From PGYR01 sp048267165 (lineage in GTDB: Bacteria; Bacteroidota; Ignavibacteria; Kapaibacteriales; UBA2268), in contig JBLWYD010000073.1 in assembly GCA_048267165.1 (NCBI GenBank), positions 1 to 14,217 of the forward strand: a stretch of DNA of 14,217 nucleotides, given 5' to 3'. The translations under genes were made by a program, and so were the position numbers. The notes under the pieces were generated by a model that was not told where the DNA came from, ran no database searches, and worked only from the letters and a program-made list of their open reading frames with translations. Each line of letters begins with the position of its first letter. Position 1 is the stretch's first letter. Shown here in pieces: positions 1 to 7,280 of this stretch.

Positions 1-141
1 CTCTGTAATTTGCTCTAATACTTCTATTTTTGAATTAGATAAATCATCAATAATCACCACGTCAAAACCTGAGTTTTGTAATTCAACTACTACATGTGAA
101 CCTATAAAACCTAAACCTCCTGTTACTAGTATTTTCTTCAT
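1..141 (-). CDS. galE: UDP-glucose 4-epimerase (GalE family), N-terminal part, cut by window edge
   Basis: Only the first 47 codons are inside the window; the gene continues past position 1. The start is the ATG whose complement is at 139-141, and it opens MKKILVTGGLGFIGSHVVVE. This is the GxxGxxG NAD-binding fingerprint of extended short-chain dehydrogenases. The IIDDLSNSKIEVLEQI stretch that follows closely resembles the GalE DNLSNS segment after the second beta strand. GalE interconverts UDP-Glc and UDP-Gal in the cytoplasm, and some members also act on the N-acetylated forms. Its position at the end of the locus, just after the phosphoglycosyl transferase, suggests it supplies a Gal or GalNAc precursor for this polysaccharide, but it could equally be a housekeeping gene at the border. 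The YxxxK catalytic motif lies outside the window, so substrate and integrity cannot be judged. The GalE reading is better than dTDP-glucose dehydratase or a generic epimerase because of the LSNS motif. Confidence 0.85.
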   Translation of the reverse strand, partial: MKKILVTGGLGFIGSHVVVELQNSGFDVVIIDDLSNSKIEVLEQITE

Positions 142-251
142 TAATCCTACTTAGATTACAATATATAGTTTTGTTAACTTATTTTATATTTTCTACCGTT
201 TATTTTAGTACATACTTAAAATAAACACAGCTTTTTAAATATATATAATAA
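142..251. other. Intergenic gap upstream of galE
   Basis: A 110-base, very AT-rich gap separates the phosphoglycosyl transferase stop from the galE start. I see no stable GC hairpin followed by a T-run, and no exact copy of the Bacteroidota -7 element TAnnTTTG. The gap is long enough to hold a promoter for galE, but none can be named from the sequence. Confidence 0.4.
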
Positions 252-1184
252 CTAATGACTGTTCATAGTTAAAACAATCTTTATTGTCTTCATTAAAATC
301 TGAATATCTAACCTCCAAGAATACTTCTTTATATAATACAAGTCATACTCTAATTTTTTAAGGTTTTCTTCAGGAGTTGCTTTAGGTAAATGTATTTGAG
401 CCCAACCCGAAACACCAGGTCGTATCATATGTCTTAAGTTAAAAAAAGGATTTTCATCACTATATTCTTCAACATATTTAGGTTGTTCTGGTCTAGGACC
501 TATAAGACTCATCTCCCCTTTTAAAATATTAAACAACTGGGGCAATTCATCTATTTTAGAAAATCGTAAAAATTTACCTACTGGAGTAATTCTATTATCG
601 TTAGCAACCGTATACCCCCCATTATTTGTTCGCATGGTTCGTATTTTATAAATCTTAAAAGGTCTTCCCCCCCTACCTACTCGTATCTGAGAGTAAAGCA
701 TCGTACCTCTTGAAGTAAATTTGGTAAGAAAACAACCAATTATTGTTAGTGGTAAAGCGATAGGAAAGAGCAACAGAAAAAATAAAATATCAAAACCTCT
801 TTTGAAAAACAATAATCTACGTTTACGTTTTAAGCTAAAAATCTCATCCGAAAAATATTGATTATCCTGTGTTTTTATAATTGGCACTCTTTCATTTATA
901 CATTCATAAAAATCTTCTGAATCATGAATTTCTACACCTGATAACCTTAATTTAATTAACTCATTAACTTGTTTTTTAGATAATTCTTTTAATTGTGAAT
1001 TTTCGAAAACTACAACTTTTATATAGTTTTCTTTTATATAGTTTGTAAATGTTATTTCAGACGACTCCAACTCTTTATAAAAAACAATCTCATATTTATC
1101 TGCAATTTTACTACTAGACAACAGCTTATCTAGTGACTTGCTAACATTAACAAACAGACATTTTTCCTTTTTTCTTTTTATCAT
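252..1184 (-). CDS. Undecaprenyl-phosphate phosphoglycosyl transferase (bacterial sugar transferase, PglC/WcaJ superfamily)
   Basis: This enzyme should start each repeat unit by moving a sugar phosphate from a UDP-sugar to undecaprenyl phosphate at the inner membrane. The 310-residue protein has two parts. Residues 1-125 are soluble, and their GVEIHDSEDFYECINERVPI stretch (83-102) resembles the Rossmann-like domain of long WbaP/WcaJ enzymes. Residues 126-310 are the catalytic domain: a basic patch, one re-entrant hydrophobic helix (about 130-152), KIYKIRTM (177-184), the catalytic Asp-Glu pair D212-E213 in IDELPQL, LIGPRPE (227-233) and RPGVSGWAQI (255-264). All core motifs are intact. The four-helix membrane bundle usual before the Rossmann-like domain is absent, giving an intermediate architecture. 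The donor sugar cannot be read from the sequence; a UDP-hexose or UDP-N-acetylated dideoxyhexose are both possible. It is flanked by gaps of 224 bases upstream and 110 bases downstream, so it may be separately expressed. Confidence 0.92.
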   Translation of the reverse strand: MIKRKKEKCLFVNVSKSLDKLLSSSKIADKYEIVFYKELESSEITFTNYIKENYIKVVVFENSQLKELSKKQVNELIKLRLSGVEIHDSEDFYECINERVPIIKTQDNQYFSDEIFSLKRKRRLLFFKRGFDILFFLLLFPIALPLTIIGCFLTKFTSRGTMLYSQIRVGRGGRPFKIYKIRTMRTNNGGYTVANDNRITPVGKFLRFSKIDELPQLFNILKGEMSLIGPRPEQPKYVEEYSDENPFFNLRHMIRPGVSGWAQIHLPKATPEENLKKLEYDLYYIKKYSWRLDIQILMKTIKIVLTMNSH

Positions 1185-1220
1185 TATTTCATGTTAAAAA
1201 ATGAATACATGAGAAGAGAA

Positions 1221-1238
1221 GTATTAAAGCCCTAATAC
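1221..1238 (-). other. Small stem-loop upstream of the phosphoglycosyl transferase
   Basis: Minus-strand reading is GTATTAGGGCTTTAATAC, a perfect 6-bp stem around a 6-base loop, 37 bases before the start codon of the sugar transferase. A pyrimidine-rich TTCTCTTCTC follows it, not a clean T-run. It could be a weak terminator or attenuator, or chance in AT-rich DNA. Confidence 0.2.
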
Positions 1239-1311
1239 ATAATCACCTTTTGAGTTCACTGCGCAATATTAAGAATTTTTTAAGAAACTACTCTGTTTTA
1301 ACTTTAACAAT

Positions 1312-1392
1312 CTATGGCTTTAAGTATTTAACAACACCTTTAGTCAAATAATCATGAGATATTTCTTGAAACTTACTTTTTCTATATCTTTT
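1312..1392 (-). pseudogene. Possible C-terminal remnant of an unidentified gene
   Basis: Twenty-six in-frame sense codons and a TAG stop, with no ATG or GTG and with a TAA closing the frame just upstream at 1393-1395. The end reads FQEISHDYLTKGVVKYLKP, which looks more like real protein than the other frames of this gap. It is shifted one base relative to the end of the preceding glycosyltransferase, so it is not a simple read-through of it. I do not recognise the family. A lost glycosyltransferase or sugar-modifying gene would fit the position, but chance is a real alternative for a stretch this short. Confidence 0.2.
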
Positions 1393-1408
1393 TTAAAAAT
1401 TAAATATT

Positions 1409-2623
1409 TTATAAAAGTTTCAAATATTGATCTGACAAACACCTATATGAATGATTTTCTACCACATACTTCTTTCCATTTCTCCCTAAAGCGTCTCTTT
1501 CTTCTTTATTAATGTTATATAATTTAAGAATTGCTGAAACAATTGCATCTGAATTCTCTGATTCTACAGTAATCCCACAGTTTGCTACTCCAACCAAGCT
1601 TTCCGTTGTTTCAATTGCAAAAATAATAGGTTTAGCAGCAAACATGTAATCGAATAACTTATTGGGTGAAACTCCAAACCTAAAAATAGGCTCCTTTTTT
1701 AAACCTATGTAACAAACATCAATATAAGACAACATATTCTGAACTTGGCTTTTATGTATTGGGTCAATAAATATAACATTATCTAATTGTTGATTAACTT
1801 TAATTTCTTTTAATTTTTGTTTTTGTTCCCCTTTTCCCACAAAAATAAAATTTATTCTATTGTCCTCTTTTAACTTTACTGCTGCATCAATAAAGTACTC
1901 TAAAGCATTTGCTATACCATGTGTACCTACGTAGCCTACTAAAAACTTATCTTTAGGGATTAAGCTTTCTATATTCTCTGATATTTTTTTATTTTGAGAA
2001 ATCTCATTCAGGTAAACTCCATTAGGTATATACCTAAATTTATTTTCATTCATTCCTTTATCAACCATATGAGCTTTTGCATGAGGCAATAATGAAACTA
2101 CATACTGGGATTTTTTATACCCTAATTTTTCAAACCATCCCAAAAATATTACTAATGGATGTCTACTTGTCATACCTCCTAACTCCATTAAAGACAATGG
2201 CCAAATATCTCTCACTTCAAAAATAAACTCTATATTTAATAGTTTAGACCAAACATATCCATTTAAACTACTTAATATTGACATAGAAGAAACAATAATC
2301 TTGTCTGGTTTCTTAAATTTAAAAATATTGTAGAAAAATAGTTTTATCATAAAAACTAGCATATTCCAAAATCTTCCGAAGCTTTTGGAATATTTATATT
2401 TAGGCGTTTTTACCCATACATACTCTATTTCATCAATATACTCTGTTGAAAATTGACTAGTTACCTTGGGCGGATTAGATAAAACATGAGTATATGAACT
2501 TGAAAATATTTTAACATGATATCCTCTTGATATAAGTTCTTTTGCCAGGTAATAACTTCTATAAGCCATACCATGTTCTGGCGACCCTGAGTATTGATTA
2601 ATAATCCAAATATCACCCTTCAT
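1409..2623 (-). CDS. GT4-family glycosyltransferase, WbuB-like
   Basis: A cytoplasmic or membrane-associated retaining glycosyltransferase predicted to add one sugar to the lipid-linked repeat unit. The 404-residue protein has the GT-B layout. The N-terminal acceptor half begins with IINQYSGSPEHGMAYRSYYL and contains FEVRDIWPLSLMELGG (135-150), characteristic of the WbuB-like group. The C-terminal donor half holds YVGTHG (231-236), FVGKGE (261-266) and the nucleotide-sugar signature GVSPNKLFDYMFAAKPI (317-333). The length is normal and the C-terminus looks complete. Its ATG overlaps the stop of wbpI by 11 bases (ATGAAGGGTGA), so translation of the two is probably coupled. The place directly after wbpI matches that of WbpJ in the Pseudomonas O5 cluster. 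WbuB is associated with N-acetyl-L-fucosamine loci, but no FnlABC genes are seen here, so the donor is open; ManNAc3NAcA is a candidate from context only. Confidence 0.9.
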   Translation of the reverse strand: MKGDIWIINQYSGSPEHGMAYRSYYLAKELISRGYHVKIFSSSYTHVLSNPPKVTSQFSTEYIDEIEYVWVKTPKYKYSKSFGRFWNMLVFMIKLFFYNIFKFKKPDKIIVSSMSILSSLNGYVWSKLLNIEFIFEVRDIWPLSLMELGGMTSRHPLVIFLGWFEKLGYKKSQYVVSLLPHAKAHMVDKGMNENKFRYIPNGVYLNEISQNKKISENIESLIPKDKFLVGYVGTHGIANALEYFIDAAVKLKEDNRINFIFVGKGEQKQKLKEIKVNQQLDNVIFIDPIHKSQVQNMLSYIDVCYIGLKKEPIFRFGVSPNKLFDYMFAAKPIIFAIETTESLVGVANCGITVESENSDAIVSAILKLYNINKEERDALGRNGKKYVVENHSYRCLSDQYLKLL

Positions 2624-3683
2624 AATTTATAATTTCATCTATAATGTTCTCACTTGCTTTGCCCCCTCCAAATAAATTTAAAGAAAAATCAATATTTGCC
2701 TTTTTCATTATTTGATATCCATTTAAAATAGCTTCTTTGTTTGCCCCTACTAAAATATTCGCATTATTTTCTATTAATTCAGCCCACTCAGTCTCATCTC
2801 TCAATGTTACACATGGTTTTTCAAAGAAGAAGGCTTCTTTTTGTAAACCACCACTATCGGTCATTACTAATTTACAATTGTTAATTAACCACACCATTTC
2901 CAAATAACCTATTGGATTTATAACTGTAATATTAGTAGATAAATCGATATTGTTTTCTTTTAATACTTTTTTTGTTCTAGGGTGTAGAGGTAATATTACT
3001 TGGCTTTCTTTCGCTATTATTTCAAGAGCTTCAAATATGCTTCTTAACCTATGTACATCATTTGTGTTTTCGGCTCTATGAACAGTGGATAGAATAAAGT
3101 TTTCTTTAACTTCTATTTTAGGTTTTATAGCTAACTTTTTATAAAATAAAGCTCCGTCTTGCATTACATCTCCAGAGTTTACAATCTTACAATTAATATT
3201 ATCGTACCCTTCTTTTTTTAAATTATGTACTGCGGTATTAGTAGGGCAAAGTAGTAGGTTACTAACTCTATCTGTAAGAATTCTGTTTACTTCTTCAGGC
3301 ATTTTCATATTAAAACTTCGTAAACCTGCTTCTATATGTGCTAATTTTATATGTAGTTTACTCGTAACAATAGCTCCTGCAAGTGTAGAGTTAGTGTCTC
3401 CATAAACTAAAACCCAATCTGGTTGTTCTTTTACAACTATTTCTTCTATTTTTTCAATCATTTGTCCGGTCATAGCTCCATGAGTTTTACCCCCTATACC
3501 TAAAAAATAATCTGGTTTTGGTATTTTCATTTCATCAAAGAAAATATCACTCATGTTTGTGTCGTAATGCTGCCCAGTATGTATTATTATTTCTTGAATT
3601 GTATCGTGCTTTGAAATTTCACGACTCACACTTCCTGCTTTTATAAATTGAGGTCTAGCACCTAAAATAGTTACTATTTTCAT
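2613..3683 (-). CDS. wbpI: UDP-2,3-diacetamido-2,3-dideoxy-D-glucuronate 2-epimerase (WbpI/WlbD type)
   Basis: Inverts C2 of UDP-GlcNAc3NAcA to give UDP-ManNAc3NAcA, the last step of the pathway encoded in this locus. The 356 residues match the family length and give a GT-B-like non-hydrolysing epimerase fold. It opens MKIVTILGARPQFIKAGSVS; GARPQFIKA is the WbpI/WlbD form, whereas WecB/MnaA UDP-GlcNAc epimerases have GTRPEAIK. Other conserved parts are HTGQHYD (35-41), YGDTNST with D96 (94-100), HIEAGLRS with E118 (116-123), PEEVNR with E130/E131, TVHRAEN with H202 (200-206), LHPRT (233-237) and TDSGG followed by E283 (275-283). D96, E118, the PEE glutamates and H202 correspond to residues important in E. 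coli WecB. It sits between two GT4 genes, with a one-base gap upstream and an 11-base overlap downstream. Plain UDP-GlcNAc 2-epimerase activity is the main alternative, but the presence of wbpB, wbpD and wbpE makes it less likely. Confidence 0.9.
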   Translation of the reverse strand: MKIVTILGARPQFIKAGSVSREISKHDTIQEIIIHTGQHYDTNMSDIFFDEMKIPKPDYFLGIGGKTHGAMTGQMIEKIEEIVVKEQPDWVLVYGDTNSTLAGAIVTSKLHIKLAHIEAGLRSFNMKMPEEVNRILTDRVSNLLLCPTNTAVHNLKKEGYDNINCKIVNSGDVMQDGALFYKKLAIKPKIEVKENFILSTVHRAENTNDVHRLRSIFEALEIIAKESQVILPLHPRTKKVLKENNIDLSTNITVINPIGYLEMVWLINNCKLVMTDSGGLQKEAFFFEKPCVTLRDETEWAELIENNANILVGANKEAILNGYQIMKKANIDFSLNLFGGGKASENIIDEIINYEG

Positions 3684-3684
3684 A

Positions 3685-4794
3685 TTATTTCATTATTTCT
3701 TTATAAACTGATATTAATTTTTCTTTTTCAATATTCCAATTATATTTTTCTAAAACTGCTTGCTTTCCATTTTTACCCATTTTTTCTGCTTCTTCAGGAT
3801 TGTTAATTATAAACATAATAGCCTCACTAATTTCTTTTGGATTCAATGGATTTACCAAAATACCGCAATTATAATCATCTATAATTTTTTTCCAATAAGG
3901 AAAATTTGATATTATAATAGGTAAGCTGGCACTCATATATTCGAACATTTTATTAGGTTGTGCATCAATATGATTAGGCAAAGGGAGGAAAGTCACAATA
4001 CCTGCCTTAGATTTCGACATAACATTTGCAACCTCTTCTCTTTTTAAAAAACCATGTTCTTTAACATTTTTCCATCCATCGTAACCTTTAACCATACTTT
4101 CAAGGTTAGTAGAATCGAATCTCCCTAGAAGGTTAATTTTAACAGACTTATCAACTAAGTTCATAGCTTTAATTAGCTCTTTAATTCCTCTTATTTCAGA
4201 AATACCTCCCACATAACATACTTTATCTTCTTTTTCAGACCATTTAACATCCTTTTCTAATTCACCTAACACTACATAATTGTTAATATCTATTGTATTT
4301 TTATTAATCTTTAAAAACTTGTCTCTTATAAAAGGCCCCGCTGTAATAACATAATCAAATTTTTTTGTCGCATACTTCTCATACATAGACATTAATCTTG
4401 ATACTATTTTTAGTAAAAACTTATTTAAATATGGTTTTGATAGTAACTGCTTTGGTAAATCTTCATGGGCATCAAAAATTACTTTTTTATGTAACTTTTT
4501 TAATTTTATTCCTATAGGCATTAATTCAGGGTCATGCAAATGATATACATCTGCATTTAGTTCATTTGCTTTTTTAAAAACCTTTTTAGTCGTTTTGGTA
4601 AAGCGTTTAAACCTGCCTTTTAATTTACCTACGTCATAAAATTTTATTCCTTCTTTAACTTCATCTCCTAAACCATCTGCAACTACGATTGAAACGTCAT
4701 ACCCCGCTTGCTGAAGACTTTTACATTGCTTTACGAAAATTCTAACATCATTTCTAGCATGTACTGAAGTTAAATGAACTACTCTTTTTTTCAT
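3685..4794 (-). CDS. GT4-family glycosyltransferase (HLTSVH...DVRIF group)
   Basis: A predicted retaining glycosyltransferase of 369 residues that adds a sugar to the undecaprenyl-linked intermediate at the cytoplasmic face. The N-terminal half starts VVHLTSVHARNDVRIFVKQC and carries YHLHDPELMP (84-93), a signature of a group common in O-antigen loci. The C-terminal half has CYVGGISEIRGI (193-204) and NHIDAQPNKMFEYMSASLPI (274-293), whose glutamate in MFEYM is the donor-binding position of GT4 enzymes. No transmembrane segment is evident. The start ATG follows an A-rich leader (GGAGGTTTAAAAAGTAAAAA) and 229 bases without a gene. It ends one base before wbpI begins, so the two are almost surely co-translated. 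The order GT4, wbpI, GT4 parallels wbpH, wbpI, wbpJ of Pseudomonas O5. One of the two flanking enzymes is therefore the best candidate for transferring ManNAc3NAcA; the donor is not determined by the sequence. Confidence 0.9.
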   Translation of the reverse strand: MKKRVVHLTSVHARNDVRIFVKQCKSLQQAGYDVSIVVADGLGDEVKEGIKFYDVGKLKGRFKRFTKTTKKVFKKANELNADVYHLHDPELMPIGIKLKKLHKKVIFDAHEDLPKQLLSKPYLNKFLLKIVSRLMSMYEKYATKKFDYVITAGPFIRDKFLKINKNTIDINNYVVLGELEKDVKWSEKEDKVCYVGGISEIRGIKELIKAMNLVDKSVKINLLGRFDSTNLESMVKGYDGWKNVKEHGFLKREEVANVMSKSKAGIVTFLPLPNHIDAQPNKMFEYMSASLPIIISNFPYWKKIIDDYNCGILVNPLNPKEISEAIMFIINNPEEAEKMGKNGKQAVLEKYNWNIEKEKLISVYKEIMK

Positions 4795-5023
4795 TATTTT
4801 TTACTTTTTAAACCTCCCTATGTTTCTATAAAAATTTGTTCTTAATAAAGTGTATTCTATATGTTTTTGACGTACTTATCTTTGACGTTTCAAATTTATT
4901 GATTTATTCTTTTGATATAAGTTCCCCCTCTATTAATGAGCCTCAAATATATGATATTGTTTTATTACATCATTATAGTCTCACAAGCGAACTTAACTTG
5001 TTAAAGTTTATAACTCTTATTAT
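4795..5023. other. 229-base gap between two glycosyltransferase genes
   Basis: This gap divides the wza-to-GT part of the locus from the GT4-wbpI-GT4 block. On the minus strand there are two exact TAnnTTTG elements (complements of 4944-4951 and 4891-4898), the -7 form of Bacteroidota promoters. Neither has a TTG at the usual distance upstream, so a promoter is possible but unproven. Directly after the upstream gene's TAA the same frame stays open for 16 codons before another stop, and another stretch just before the next gene stays open for about 24 codons. These could be eroded gene ends. A 63-codon plus-strand frame also fits here and I reject it. No terminator is seen. Confidence 0.4.
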
Positions 5024-6187
5024 TTAACCTTTACTAAACATTTTACCTTTCAAAAGCACAACATTATTTAAAATATTATTAAGTTTATTAGCTATCACTT
5101 TTTCAGAAAAATTGTCTTCTACAAAGTTACTAATCTCATTATTGTCATAAGCTCTTAAATTATTATATACTTTATACATTGCTGCAGATAACTCGTCTAT
5201 ATTACTTTCAACTAACTCTCCTAAATTTTTGTTGGTTATTATTGACTCTGGGCCTCCACATTTTGTTGAAATAACAGGTAATCCGCAAGCCATTGCCTCT
5301 ATTAATACAACCCCAAAAGTTTCATAAATACTTGATAATACAAAAACATCTGATTTTTGTAACTCATATATAACTTTATCCCTGTTCGATTTACCAAATA
5401 AGATAATTTTATCTTTTACATTTAACTTAATAATTAAGTTTTGTAAATTATTATACTCAGGACCTGCTCCTAATATGTGTAGCTTTACATTTTCTTCTCT
5501 AAAAGTTTTTTCAAATGCCTTAATTAAAAGCTCTTGATTTTTATTTTTAAGAAGGTTTGCTACATTAATAAAGATAATTTCTTTTTTAATTTTCTTTGGT
5601 TTACGAAAAAAAAAATCCTGATTCACAATGTTTGGAATATAAGTAAATTCTAAAGCAAAAATATCTTTCAAAACAGCGCAAAACTGTTTACTTACAGCAA
5701 TTCTACAACTAGCATGTTCATAAATATTTCTATATTCTACGATTTCTTTCTTAGAAACTAAATTCCTGACATAAGCAGAAGAATGCTCTGTAATGATATA
5801 TGGAATATGTTTTTTTTTATACATATTGAAAGCTGATTTTCCTGCTATACTATTATGTACATGAATAACATCTATTGGTTTATGTTTGTGAGACTTATTT
5901 AACAAAAAGTTATTTATAACATTTCTAAAAAAGTTATTCAATTTTTTTAGTTTTGGAACCGAAGGATATAAAAAAAGGTGTACAGATACATTGTTTTTAA
6001 CATACTTAACGTTTCCTAGATGTAATGTTTTTCTCTTAAAGACTTGTTTTAATGATATAGGAACTGCTCCCACGACTCTTACATCAAGACCTAAATTACT
6101 CATTGCCTTAGCTTGATCTTGTATAAAAATAGCTGAAATATCACTATAAATATTTGGATAATTATATGGCAGTACAACAATATTCAT
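5024..6187 (-). CDS. GT4-family glycosyltransferase
   Basis: A 387-residue GT-B glycosyltransferase expected to extend the repeat unit on its lipid carrier. The N-terminal half contains DVIHVHNSIAGKSAF (106-120) and ITEHSSAYVRN (132-142), a typical GT4 acceptor-side segment. The C-terminal half has NVANLLKNKNQELLIKAF (208-225), LGAGPEYNNL (239-248) and the E-x7-E motif E289...E297 in YETFGVVLIEAMACGLPVIS (288-307), followed by CGGPESI. All the residues expected for activity are visible. The start ATG lies four bases after the wzy stop, so it belongs to the wzx-wzy unit. In the Pseudomonas O5 arrangement the hisH/hisF/wbpG genes occupy the comparable place, so this gene is an insertion or replacement relative to that cluster. 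Two homopolymers, T10 (5606-5615, residues FFF 192-194) and A9 (5810-5818, KKK 124-126), could allow slippage. The sugar transferred is unknown. Confidence 0.9.
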   Translation of the reverse strand: MNIVVLPYNYPNIYSDISAIFIQDQAKAMSNLGLDVRVVGAVPISLKQVFKRKTLHLGNVKYVKNNVSVHLFLYPSVPKLKKLNNFFRNVINNFLLNKSHKHKPIDVIHVHNSIAGKSAFNMYKKKHIPYIITEHSSAYVRNLVSKKEIVEYRNIYEHASCRIAVSKQFCAVLKDIFALEFTYIPNIVNQDFFFRKPKKIKKEIIFINVANLLKNKNQELLIKAFEKTFREENVKLHILGAGPEYNNLQNLIIKLNVKDKIILFGKSNRDKVIYELQKSDVFVLSSIYETFGVVLIEAMACGLPVISTKCGGPESIITNKNLGELVESNIDELSAAMYKVYNNLRAYDNNEISNFVEDNFSEKVIANKLNNILNNVVLLKGKMFSKG

Positions 6188-6191
6188 AAGT

Positions 6192-7280
6192 TTATGTGTT
6201 TATAAGCTTTCTTAAAAAAAATATTAAAATAAAAGACATCCAGCATATAGAAAAACCTAAAAATAAGCTTGTTTCAAAAAAACCATGTGCTAACAAACTT
6301 AATAAGCTTACAAAAATTAAATTATCATTCTTTTTGGCTTCATAAAGTATATAAAATATTAACAGAAGTAAGAATATAGTTGCAAGCCAACCATATGCTA
6401 CAATAAAATTCACATAACTACTATGTAAGCTCAACGATTCTCCATAAAGCTCAACAGTTGTTACATTAACTCCATTACCAAAAAAAAATGTTAAAATATT
6501 ATTTTGCATATTATTTAATGCTATAGTCCAGAATTCGACTCGGTAACTGGAACCTCCAGTTGTCATTTTATATATAAGACGCTCAAAAACATCTGCGTAA
6601 ATACTAATTACTTGAATACTCAATATTATTAATATTGGCGTTAATAATATTAACTTCTTTCTATAGTAAAACGTCAAAATTATAAACACACCTAACATTG
6701 CAGCTCGTGATTGTGTGAGGATAATAGAAACAGTTAATAAAAATAACATAATATGATTTAACTTAGTAGATCTTTGCAGACTTATAATAATGGCTGATAA
6801 ACACAATAATATCATACCTGTTTGATTCTGATTTTGGAAAGGCCCTGCAAGTACATAAAATATGTGACTAGGAATTACTTGTAACCCCATTAAATAAAAA
6901 TAATAAATGATAAATAAAAAAAGAAATACAATACAAGATATATAATTATATAACTTTCTAGTATCTATTCTTTTTATATTTATAAACAATAACATAAAAC
7001 TTAAAGTTGATAGCCCGAAAGTTATATATCCACCTTTTTCTATATACATACTATTTACCAATACTGACAATATCATAAAAGTAAGTAATGGTAAAATTAA
7101 CTTTACTTTTTTTGAAAAATTAGTAAAGCTAATAAGAAGTATAACCAAGATTAAAATACCTAAGTTAAATACAGTAGAGCTATAAAATGTTTGTAGCAAA
7201 GACTCTCTACAAATTATTAAAATAATTATTAAAGTAATTATTAATTCTGTTGGAAACCTTAATAATATTTTATTTATCAT
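6192..7280 (-). CDS. wzy: O-antigen/exopolysaccharide polymerase (Wzy; Wzy_C/O-antigen ligase family)
   Basis: A multi-spanning inner-membrane protein of 362 residues, with about ten hydrophobic segments, predicted to polymerise undecaprenyl-linked repeat units on the periplasmic side. Hydrophobic stretches are visible near 12-24, 38-52, 60-76, 86-102, 112-132, 155-168, 176-189, 193-205, 210-228, 297-313 and 320-358. A large periplasmic loop lies between about 230 and 290. It has the Wzy_C/O-antigen ligase features: LTQSRAAMLG (188-197), SSYRVEFW (244-251), FGNG (267-270) and the conserved histidine in LHSSYVNFIVAYG (285-297). The start overlaps the wzx stop by 11 bases (ATGATAAATAA), and the next glycosyltransferase follows after four bases. 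Placement beside wzx favours polymerase over O-antigen ligase (WaaL), which shares the domain. Sequence alone does not give the linkage made. Confidence 0.87.
   Translation of the reverse strand: MINKILLRFPTELIITLIIILIICRESLLQTFYSSTVFNLGILILVILLISFTNFSKKVKLILPLLTFMILSVLVNSMYIEKGGYITFGLSTLSFMLLFINIKRIDTRKLYNYISCIVFLFLFIIYYFYLMGLQVIPSHIFYVLAGPFQNQNQTGMILLCLSAIIISLQRSTKLNHIMLFLLTVSIILTQSRAAMLGVFIILTFYYRKKLILLTPILIILSIQVISIYADVFERLIYKMTTGGSSYRVEFWTIALNNMQNNILTFFFGNGVNVTTVELYGESLSLHSSYVNFIVAYGWLATIFLLLLIFYILYEAKKNDNLIFVSLLSLLAHGFFETSLFLGFSICWMSFILIFFLRKLINT

Larger units (their letters stand above)
1185..1408. other. 224-base gap with a possible gene remnant and a small hairpin
   Basis: This is one of only two long gaps in an otherwise packed operon. 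On the minus strand, positions 1392-1312 read as 26 sense codons then a stop, without a start codon, ending FQEISHDYLTKGVVKYLKP. That composition looks protein-like and may be the tail of a lost gene, but the stretch is too short to be sure. A perfect 6-bp inverted repeat (GTATTA/TAATAC) lies at 1221-1238. No exact TAnnTTTG promoter element was found. Confidence 0.45.

Noticed and set aside
1409..2623. N-acetyl-L-fucosaminyl transferase, from the WbuB resemblance
   Set aside because: No FnlA, FnlB or FnlC genes for UDP-L-FucNAc are seen in the window, so the donor cannot be assigned.
2613..3683. WecB/MnaA-type UDP-GlcNAc 2-epimerase
   Set aside because: The N-terminus is GARPQFIKA rather than GTRPEAIK, and the full wbpB, D and E set is present, so WbpI/WlbD fits better.
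4891..4951. A Bacteroidota promoter in the 229-base gap
   Set aside because: Two exact TAnnTTTG elements exist, but no TTG lies about 19-21 bases upstream of either; I did not call a promoter feature.
4990..5008. Imperfect palindrome just after a glycosyltransferase stop, as a terminator
   Set aside because: The stem is short, AT-rich and interrupted, and no T-run follows it.
4836..5027. 63-codon plus-strand open frame in the gap between two glycosyltransferases
   Set aside because: It is the only plus-strand frame lying mostly in a gap, but its composition simply reflects AT-rich DNA. It has no recognisable family, opposes the operon, and runs into the coding end of the next gene.
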